Shown here piece by piece: positions 54,080 to 64,000 of a stretch of DNA of 64,000 bases (its first letter is position 1; every line of letters starts with the position of its first letter). The notes under the pieces were generated by a model, which saw only the letters and a program-made list of their open reading frames with translations, was not told where the DNA came from and did not search any database. Position numbers and translations under genes: made by a program. This DNA comes from Tillus elongatus (lineage: Eukaryota > Arthropoda > Insecta > Coleoptera > Cleridae). Location: positions 4,560,501-4,624,500 of the forward strand of contig OZ023269.1 in the NCBI GenBank assembly GCA_964006375.1, read 5' to 3'.

Positions 54080-55650
54080 ATAAATAAAGAATAGAAAGGC
54101 ACCTGGCCTTGACGGCATCCCGATGGAAGTCATCAAAGTGTTTGGCGAAATCAAGCCATATGAGATACGGGATCCACTAAACAGATTTCTTAGGGAAAGA
54201 AGATTTCCGAATGAATGGAAAAAAGCTAAATTGATCTTAATACCAAAAGGCAAAATAGAGAAAATGAAATTTAGGCCCATCTGTTTATTGAACTCAGTAA
54301 AGTTTATGAGGGCTTACCTAGAGACAGGCTCCAGGAAGATGTAGAAGAAAAAGGAAATTCGGCTTCCGTGAAGGCAAGTCAATCATCCAGGCAGTGGAGA
54401 GAGTGGTAAGAATAGTTAGAGAATGAACAGATGACAAATAGACTGCGCTTATAACTCTTGATATAAGAAACGTATTTAATAAAGTGTCATGGGACAAAAT
54501 AATGCTAAATCCTGAAACAAGTGGTATAGAAGATTATCTGTTAGAGACCACTGATAACTACTCAGAAGATAGCTAAAAAAGCCTGCCTGGAAATTACAAC
54601 GGTAGTGCCACAGGGGTTGGTCCTGGGACCCACCCTCAGGAACATATTATATAATAGAGTGCTAAACGTACTAACACCAGAAGGAGTGACTATGCGGGCC
54701 TATGCAGATGACCTGACCGTTATCATTACGGCGAAACAAAGGAAGAACTGAAATGGAAAAGAAATGAAACACTACTGCAGATCCATAGGTAGCTGAACAA
54801 CGAATTAGAGTTAGCTCCTCAGAAAACAGAAACAGTTATACTTAGAGGATAAAGAGCAAAGATAAGTCAGGTTTATGTGTAAGGGATTAGAGATAGCACC
54901 CAAACAAAAATCTTGTATATTTGGGTATAACTATAGGGGAGAATCTCAACTTTGGATGAAACACAAAGACAGCAATACAAAAAGTGAAACAAAAAGTGGC
55001 CACATTGACCAGAATAACACCAAATATAAAAAGTTCCGCATCCAAAAAGAGGGAGATAAGGTGGTCCAATTAATTCGTTTAATGAATATGAAAAAAAAAG
55101 ACATATAAGAGACAAGATACACAAGTCCAGCGTAGAATGCTGCTAACAGTTGCCAGCGCATAGCGCACTGTGTCGGTAAGGGCAGTACAAGTGGTCGCAG
55201 AAATTATACCAATCGATCTTACGACAGAGGAAAGCGCAAGGTTATATAACAGAATAGACGGAAACACACCGAAAGAAAAAGCAGAGAGGGCGAGCACTCT
55301 GCAAAAATAGCAGGAGATGTGAGATAACACAACCAACGTCGCTCAATGGACCAAGCAACTTATACCAATTCTGAAGGAATGGGTTGAATGCAAGCACATG
55401 GGAACTGATTATTTTCTGAAGCAAATGCTCACAGGACATGGCTTCTTCAGAAAATATCTAAGCCAAATAGGAAGAGCAGAAACCGAGGCTTGTTTAGACT
55501 GTGGGATGACAGAAACGGTCACACACACCACATTTCACTGTGCAACATGGGAGAACCAGAGAGAAAACCCTTAGGCAGGGTATAAAACCTGACCATGTAT
55601 AACATCCTGGACACCATAATAGAAGATTCTGAAAAATAGGAGAAAATCCA
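54080..55650 (+). mobile_element. R1-clade LINE relic
   Basis: Starts with RKAPGLDGIPMEVIKVFGE and FLRERRFPNEWKKAKLILIPKGK (start of the reverse transcriptase). It continues in broken frames through a YADDLTVI motif near 54700. It ends with VECKHMGTDYFLKQMLTGHG and the knuckle CLDCGMTETVTHTTFHC (C-x2-C-x8-H-x4-C) at about 55495-55545. Many stops. A poly(A) tail was not located. Confidence 0.82.
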
Positions 55651-56149
55651 CAGCTACAGTCGAAATGTTCTAAGAACTAAAGTTGAGGAAAGACAACGAG
55701 CGAATTAAAAAGAGACAAATTGTAAACACCAGCCAACTTACTGAAGAACACGAAAAGTGTTTTCGGTAGGTATGGTGAAGAAATGAGGTGAGGTTTGGTG
55801 GGCAGGCAGAGACTTGCATCTGAAGTACACTGAGTCCCACACTCTTTGTCGTCATGGAATCCGAGCGTAGAGGTAGAATATGAGTTCCCTCACCCGGCAA
55901 GAAAATACACATCTTCGGAGAACAAAACTTTGTGCAAAATTTAAAGACAACGATTTACAGAGGATGGTAGCTTATGTTTTAATGATTTTACAGCTGGCAA
56001 GTGAACCTACAGCTGACAAGTGATAAGTTACAATGATGCAATATTTAAATAAACAAAAACCTAAGTGATTCCATTAATTTGCATAATATTGTATTTCTTC
56101 CACTGCAAATATGTTATTATTGAAGTATAACTAGTCTAGAGAAAAATAA
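55651..56149. other. Non-coding spacer between two LINE relics
   Basis: The first part may still belong to the R1-type 3' region. Nothing else recognised. Confidence 0.35.
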
Positions 56150-57430
56150 TCATATTGCCAGCCAATCAAGGCGCAGGGGAGGATGGGGTGATTCCGGTTC
56201 TGCTACAAAATGGACTGGATGCACTTGTCCCATTCGTCATCAGGCTGTATAAGGCCAGTCTGGTCTGAAACTATATTCCATCCAGCTGGACGACGACTGG
56301 GGGTGTATATATTCCCAAATTGGGACGAAATAACCTTCTACTCAAATCGCTGAGACCTCTTATTTCATTTTTCCTAAAGGGATTGGAAAAGATACTGGAC
56401 GGACATATTAGGGAGAATATCTTAAATAATAGCCCCCCTAAGACCCAGCAGTATGCCTACCAAACTGGCAAATCTACTGAGTTAGCACCCAATAACCTTG
56501 TTGAGAAAATCACACACTGCCTGGATAGCAGGGAGGTGGCGGTGGCTGCGTTTTTCGACATTGAAGGAGCATTCAACAGTGCACTACCTAACTCCCCCTA
56601 CGAAGCTTCTATCGCTAGTGATCAGCTTCAGGTCTGCGAGGGGGTGCTCGCAGGGAGGAGTATTATCCTCTCTGCTTTGGCCCCTCTTTGCCCATATTTG
56701 CTGGATATCCTGGAACTGTAGGAGGTTGAGGTCCAGACGTATGTGGATGATCTTGCCATAAGGGTTACCGTTAAATCTGAAAAGGAACTTTCAAATAATC
56801 CTCAAGAGACACTGAATGTAGTGAAGGGTTGATGCTGGAGGGAGCCGATGTCTGTGAAGCCCCGCAAAACCACCATTGTTCCATTTACCAGAAGAAGCAG
56901 GTTGGACAAATTAAAATTATCTATTCTTAAGGGGGGGAACAATTCCATTTATGGAAGAGGCGAATTATCTAGGGGTTACACTAAATAAGAAGCTCAACTG
57001 GAACAAGCAGTTAGAGAATGTAGTCCGCAGGGCCAAATTGTCCCTGTGGACATGCCGATGAATCTGTGGGAACAACTGGCGAATAAGCCCACAACAGATG
57101 TACTGGCTCTATGTAGTGGTTATGAGACCGACGATAACCTATGGCGCTATAGTTGGTGGCCTAAGGGACTTCGTGGTAGAGCGAGGGCCAAACTGGCTCA
57201 GGGACAAAGAGGTCTCAGTCAACAGACCGATGGCCGGCTGTGTATGGAGAGTGACGAAACAGCAGAGCACGTGCTACGCTCCTGTCCGGCTGCGGACAGC
57301 ACAAGACACTTGCTTTTTAGTAAGGCAGAGCTTGCACCAGGAGATCTGGATCAACTTTCGCCCACAAAGATTGTCGACCTCTGTAGGAGGCTTGATTTGT
57401 TGGGCGAAATATAAGACAATTAGGGGTAAG
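56150..57430 (+). mobile_element. R1/I-type LINE relic lacking RNase H
   Basis: Reads GAGEDGVIPVLLQNGLDALV, YKASLV, IPSSWTTTGGVYIPKLGR, RPLISFFLKGLEKILDGHI, AYQTGKSTELAPNNLVEKI, FFDIEGAFNSA and the catalytic VQTYVDDLAIRV. At about 57150, where the thumb gives WWPK, the text jumps to a C-terminal knuckle region (CMESDETAEHVLRSCPAADS), so the RNase H domain is deleted. The family is close to the LINEs at 4785 and 33846. Confidence 0.83.
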
Positions 57431-59039
57431 CCACAATAGACTTTAAGGTCGCAGAGGAAAGACCGTTATGGCCCAATTACAATTTAACCTAAGCTACCCT
57501 CACCTACCTACATTTTCTAAAACACACGTAACTGACATCCCGAAAGATGTCTATGTGGTATGGTTTGGTTAGGGTCTAAAAAAAAGAGTTTTTTTTCCAA
57601 AATAAGTGAAAAAATCATAAATATCCATCAGAGGACGCTTCGAACACGTTTTAGAACACAACCATCCTTAAATTTAAGGCATTTCATGTTAGTTCTAACT
57701 CTAGTTTTATTTATTGGCAAGTTTTTAATTTATCGGTAATATTTTGAGCAAAATACTCCGAGCGGTTTTTCAGATATCCAATTGTAACAATTTAAAATCC
57801 TCACCCTGTATTATTTTTTATCTGCGAGATAGACAGTGCCAACTATACAAAAAATTAGATTTATTATCTCAATATTGTAAGAGATATAATAATAATAATA
57901 ATACAGTTTATTCAGAAAAAATATACATATATATTTTTTTTGAGATTAGTAATTCGAACAAACACAAGTATATTAGATAATGTATGATTATGTTCCTTAA
58001 GAACATTATCGAAATAGTCGAAATAAATCGAAAAAAGTTTATTTTGATTTTGAAATTTTAACATAAACTTAAAATTAAATACAGAGTTAAAAATTTCCAT
58101 CAAATATACCATGTTTTTAAAAATAAGCCAGCTGGCGACGATGCGGTATAACCAGAAATACTATGGCACCTCAAAAACCTCCATTGATTTTGACTGTGTA
58201 AACACCTACGACAGCAAATTTTTAAAAGTCCAATAGGTCGAATTATACATATCCGGTTAATTGTAATTGCTAGCGCTTAACACCGTATAAAAATTATTTC
58301 AGAAATAATGATATACAAATATTTATTGATTAATAACAAACATTAACCCACCCGTTGCTCTAATTTCACCTTGAAACTCTAGAAATGCATCAAGTTGTGT
58401 CTATATTAAGACATGAATGGAACCCTTAGTGAGTATACGGAAGTGTTGGTCAAACAATCGAGGAAGCGGGACAACAACGTCAGAAATAGCTTTGATAAAC
58501 GATTCACAAAAAGTATTATGACAGAAGTTCGTGGTATGTTCCATCAAATTTGCCATTCAAATTACGTATAGCCTGATATCTGAAATCTAAGACATGAAGT
58601 ACTTTACATATCACAATAATACAAACATATTCCTTATTCACTATCTTTAGATCTGTCACCATTAAACTCTGTAAACATGTGGAAATGGTTCTCTCTTAGA
58701 ACTACAAGTTTTAAACTAGTATTTCTTATCACTCGTTGTTTTCAGCTAGCCAAAATAACAAACTTTATGTTCTCTGGAAGTTAAAACAGTTTGTTTTTCT
58801 GCCAGCTGCACATCCAGTTTCATCTAAATTAGGTTAACCTTACATTTGATAGAAAGTGGAGGACGTGTTGCCCCTAATTTTCTGCGGTTGTATGCTGTAA
58901 AATTTTCATGCTTACGTTCTTGAGTTATTTCGATACGTAACACGTTACATCTGACGACTTTACCTTTAAAATATAGTAGGCTCTTTAAACAGTATATCCA
59001 TAATGTATGGAATAAATTAAATAACGTCGTAACGTAACG
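57431..59039. other. Mostly non-coding; possible LINE scrap
   Basis: 58120-58190 can be read as NKPAGDDAV-PEILWHLKNL, which resembles the first motif of LINE reverse transcriptases, but it is too short to be sure. Otherwise nothing recognised. Confidence 0.35.
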
Positions 59040-59463
<424 letters not shown>

Positions 59464-59479
59464 ACTGTATTACAAAGGC

Positions 59480-59605
59480 AGGTATGCTGTTTTAATTAAA
59501 TTTGTTAGCGAAACGGACGTCCGGTCTAAAAACTGTATTGCGATGAATTGGGTTCTCCAAATTGTACTTGTCCGTGCTCATCATAGGTTTCAATCTTCAC
59601 TCATT
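59480..59605 (+). repeat. Penelope-like terminal-repeat fragment
   Basis: TTTGTTAGCGAAACGGACGT and CGGTCTAAAAACTGTATTG, then GAATTGGGTTCTCCAAATTG and CAATCTTCACTC, are shared with 2096-2265, 5740-5840 and 61460-61696. The CTGATGA half of the core is missing in this copy. Confidence 0.6.
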
Positions 59606-59754
59606 GGTGTTGCAAAGTTCAATATAAGGTCTTCCCTTTAAAAGCAAAATGTAGCGATTTTCAACAAAATCACGATAAGTGGGCTAAAATGCGTCTTTTT
59701 GTTTTTCAAGTGGCCACCTGTTTAACCTCCAACTATTCAAGAAGCGAGTACACC

Positions 59755-60659
59755 CGTAAATTTTCATAAAAATGTTTTTAATAGCAAACGCGACCAGGCA
59801 TCAATCTGATTACCGGTATAGCCTATGTGGTAGAAACAATGTACTATATTTTATCAAAATTACTTATGGTTTGAAAATGTATACAAATTTTCCGAAAATA
59901 AACTTAAATGTTGGTTTCCTCGCCAACAAACCTTACGTTAATAGCAAATTGAGTTATTGAAATTTGAAGGTGTTAATGAAAATTCGCTACCAAAACGCAC
60001 TTACTGCGTCCAGATTTTTTTCTTACAAACATGCATCATATTTCGATAAAAAAATGCAAAAATGCATTAACAAATTTGTTCTACGCAAATTAGCTAAAAT
60101 TTATAGACCGTAAAACATAAACTTAACTAAACCTACGGCGAAAGCATCAACTTAACTGAACCGACAGCCAAAGCATCAGAGAAAGGGTCTATTTGAAATG
60201 AATTTTCTGTAAATATTTTAGTAAAATGAACGGCAATGACGGTTGAAGCTGAAACTTCGTAGAATACTCTTCTTGTAACATTTTCTTTTCACAATCCGTA
60301 TTTGTTTCACGTTATTTGTCTAAACATTGCCAAGTTTGACGTTTCAAATCGCGACTAGACGTTTTGAGGAAAACTCCATTTTTTTTCTTAAACTGCCCAT
60401 AACTTCTTTGTCTTTAAACGTAGAGACCTAAATTTTGATGCATGATTCACTCCTTACAATACTAACACGCGTACTAAATTTGGTTGACCTTACTTTGTTA
60501 TTTCCGGAAAAAGAAAACTCAAAATTTTCCGGGCAAACCAGGGTCAATTATCCTGGATAACGAACTTATTCAAGCCACTTGCAAAACAAAGGTACTCACC
60601 AAATTTGATAAAAATCGGCCCATTAATTTTTGAGTTATCGGTGTGATACACCGATATAT
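59755..60659 (+). repeat. Interspersed (TA)n-family repeat, left part
   Basis: Carries the module pieces AGGCATCAATCTGATTACCG and AACGCACTTACTGCGTCC, the GAAAGGGTCTATTTGAAATG block and TTATCGGTGTGATACACCGA. It is interrupted by the inverted-repeat block at 60660 and resumes at 61106. Confidence 0.7.
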
Positions 60660-61315
<656 letters not shown>

Positions 61316-61459
61316 AACCACTTAAAAAACCTGATTTATTGCACAATAATTTTACGGATTTTACCAGCGTAGAGGGATCCTCTAATAAACCCGAATCTCC
61401 TGAAGAAATAATTGTTTATTCTAAAACCTTATTTTGATAAATTCGCTAAAACAAAGCGT

Positions 61460-61696
61460 GAGTGAAGATTAAAACCTGTGATACACACTGAGAAATACAA
61501 TTTGGAGAGCCCAATTCATCACAATACAGTTTTTAGACCTGACAATCGTTTCGCTGATAAAGTTAGTGTCATCAGAGAGATAAATAAACTGATTTAAAAG
61601 TTTATTCATCCCTATGGTGACGCTTACTTTGTAGGTGAAATGATCGTCAGGTCTAGAAACTGTATTTTGCCGAATTGGGTTCTCAAAATCGTACTT
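61460..61696. repeat. Inverted pair of Penelope-like terminal-repeat fragments
   Basis: The left arm (61460-61576, minus orientation) and right arm (61609-61696, plus orientation) are imperfect inverted copies of the same block. The left arm read on the minus strand has CTGATGA (61575-61569), then a GAAAC and a GTCAGGTC. The right arm has GGTGACGCTTACTTTGTAGG, then GAAATGATCGTCAGGTC. The spacer is 32 bp. Confidence 0.65.
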
Positions 61697-62130
61697 AAAA
61701 CAAAATGTATTTAAGAAAAATTAATAGAAGCGTTAAGTTCAGCTCTAATGTGTTTCGTCTGTAGTTAGGTGAGACAAATATTTTGGGAATCATTTAAATT
61801 ATTCCAGTGTGTGGCCGCCAGTCGTGTCTGAGTATAAATCTATTTATAAACCATTAATTTTTGCGTTTGAAAGTTCACTTTGCATTATATTTCTGGCATA
61901 CCGGAAGATTTTATAGATGAACCCAATCACGCTATAGACGCATTCATCATTATTTCTCCGCAAATTACTTCTCCTAATGTTATTCAGAGTAGTAGCCAGC
62001 TGTTAAATTACATTTTTATGAGGTTAAATATTTCTAAGTAAACTATAAGTTATAACAACCGCACTTAAAAACTTTGTAAGTCTAAAAGTTAAAACCACAC
62101 CGAAAAATCAATAAAGTCCGAACATTATTA
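61697..62130. other. Non-coding, nothing recognised
   Basis: AT-rich spacer between two repeats. Confidence 0.4.
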
Positions 62131-62258
62131 GTGAATTTTCTTAAAAAAAAATCACTAATGAGGAGATCTCGACTTTTGAATTTTGAAAAAATTTATTCAA
62201 ATGAGCGCTATTTAGGACCCCTGGAACCCAAATCCGAGGTCGGTTTCAGACTTTATAT

Positions 62259-62363
<105 letters not shown>

Positions 62364-63198
62364 TATATATTTATGTGTCACACCTATAACTAAAAAAATA
62401 ATGGACCGATTTTGATAAAATTTGGTGAGTACCTTCCTTTCGCGAGTGGCTTGGATAAGTTTGTTAGCCAGGAAAATCCGCCGAGGTTTTCCCGGAAAAT
62501 TTTGTGTTTTCTTTCGAAAAAAATCGAAAAAAATTTATATCTCCGGAATTAACAAAGTAAGGGCAACGAAATTTGGTACACGGGTTTATATCATTATATG
62601 TAAGCTACCTACCAAAATTTAGCGCTGTCGGTTAAAGGAAAAAAAAGTTACAGGCATTTAAAGATAAATAAATTTGGGTTTTCCTCAAAACGTCAAAGTC
62701 GCGATTTTAAACGTCAAAATTGTTAATATTTAGGCAATGAACCTGAAATTAATATGATCTATGGAAGGAAAATGTCTCAATAATAATGTTTTACAAAGTC
62801 TGAGCTCTTAGTTTCAATCGTCATTGTCCTTCATTTTACTAAAATATTCCCAGAAAATTCATTTCAAATAGACCCTTTCTCTGATACTTTAGCAGTAGTG
62901 TTGGCTATAGAGTTTATCGTTTAATGGTATATCATTTTTGTCGAATTATCGTAAAAAATCATTAAAGCGCAATATATCCGTTATTATGCAAGTTACGAAA
63001 AAAAGTTGTATACATTAATTGTAGGGTGTCTTAAGCTACATCTTAAAAAATATTTCCACAATTACAGGGTGGCCCATAAGTCGTTGGTGATTCAAATTTT
63101 CTTTTTTTTTAGTGAATTTTTTTATCGAACACGCCCTATGTTATTGCATTTTTGTATTTTCCATCGAAATATAATACATCTTTGTAAGAAAGAAAATT

Positions 63199-63512
63199 CG
63201 GGATGCAGCAAGTGCGTTATGGTAGCGAATTTTCATTAAATGCTTCAAATTTTGAATCAATTTGCTATTAACCTATAAGGTCGACCAGAAAACCAGTTTT
63301 TTCGGGAACAATTTAAGTTTACTTTCGGAAATTTTTGTACATTTTCAAACAATAAAGTTGTTTTGATGGAACATGGCACATTGTTTTTACTATATAGGTT
63401 ATACTGGTAACTAAATTTGATGCCTGCTTTCTTTAAAAAAACACACATATTTGCTATTTAAAAATATTTTTATGAAAATTCACTGCCATAACGCACTTGC
63501 TGCGTCCAGAGG
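63199..63512. mobile_element. MITE-like module, second complete copy
   Basis: Ends GGGATGCAGCAAGTGCGTTA and ...ATAACGCACTTGCTGCGTCC are inverted copies. The interior matches 50579-50898 in the opposite orientation. Confidence 0.72.
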
Positions 63513-63513
63513 T

Positions 63514-63744
63514 TTTTTATAATTATGCATTGAACACCAGCCAGGAAAATATAGCTGATTGTTTATGTTGATTATTATTTGGGCTTAAATAAAATTGGGA
63601 AAAAGCGTCAGGTATCTTGGAATTTTTTTGACAGTATTCTTAGTTTGGAGGTACATTGTAAATTGTGATCAAGAAGATACAGATGTTGATTTCTAAACTA
63701 ATATTTTAGGACACCTGGAACCCATTTCCATGGTCAGTTAAAAA

Positions 63745-63826
<82 letters not shown>

Positions 63827-64000
63827 CGTGATTCATTTCCCCGATAAAGTCCAATAGATTCCTCAAACTAGACTTTTTGGAAAATACCTTCAGACAAACG
63901 TTTTCTACCATGTTAAGGTCCATAACCTAAAATTATTTTCAACTACACAGCGTGGTCCATATGTCACTGGCACTAGGTAACTTTGTTTTTTTATATTTTT
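63514..64000. other. Window end: interspersed-family fragment and (TA)n
   Basis: GGACACCTGGAACCC (63708) followed by (TA)n at 63746-63823 is another minus-strand end fragment of the interspersed family. The remaining bases show nothing recognisable. Confidence 0.55.

Overview
The window looks like AT-rich nuclear DNA of an arthropod, most likely an insect (a hemipteran would fit, but the order is a guess). The evidence is spliced genes with GT-AG introns, mariner/Tc1/DD41D transposons, Jockey/R1/CR1-type LINEs, Penelope-like fragments, long satellite arrays and (TA)n tracts. No bacterial-type operon, CRISPR array, rRNA or functional tRNA gene was seen.

One host gene is supported. It lies on the minus strand from 40249 (ATG) to 22828 (TGA) and has ten exons whose splice phases all agree, giving 1194 codons before the stop. 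The product is an orthologue of CACHD1 (VWFA and cache domain-containing protein 1), an alpha2delta-like single-pass membrane protein: signal peptide, VWA domain, two Cache regions, a cysteine-rich membrane-proximal segment, a transmembrane helix and a cytoplasmic tail. Its introns fall into two classes: five of 56-194 nt, and four of 2.8-4.0 kb filled with transposons or repeats.

Layout. 1-9.2 kb: scattered SINE-like, LINE 3'-end and Penelope-terminus fragments, a GC-richer island, a (TA)n tract and a GC-rich tandem array. 10.5-16.3 kb: a 153-bp tandem repeat, then a 321-bp satellite with higher-order organisation. 16.8-22.7 kb: three Tc1/mariner-superfamily elements (a DD41D element with long TIRs, a mariner-ended chimera carrying unrelated duplicated DNA, and a decayed mariner abutting the 3' end of the host gene). 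22.8-40.2 kb: the CACHD1 gene with LINEs, a DD34D mariner, a DD41D relic and a 510-bp MITE in its introns. 40.2-45.5 kb: upstream DNA with LINE and SINE fragments. 45.7-48 kb: the 5' half of a Ty3/gypsy-like LTR retrotransposon (LTR, tRNA-Leu-type primer site, broken gag) with a LINE 3' end nested inside gag. 48-64 kb: copies of an uncharacterised interspersed family that carries a (TA)n tract at a fixed internal position, interleaved with a Tc1 relic, two R1/I-type LINE relics and Penelope-like pieces including a GIY-YIG endonuclease relic.

The least described items are the repeat family with the internal (TA)n, the interleaved inverted-repeat block at 60.66-61.10 kb, and the recurring CTGATGA...GAAAC hairpins, which resemble the hammerhead ribozymes of Penelope-like elements. 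Apart from CACHD1, every coding trace is a decayed mobile element. All family assignments were made by eye from translations and remembered family features; no search was run.
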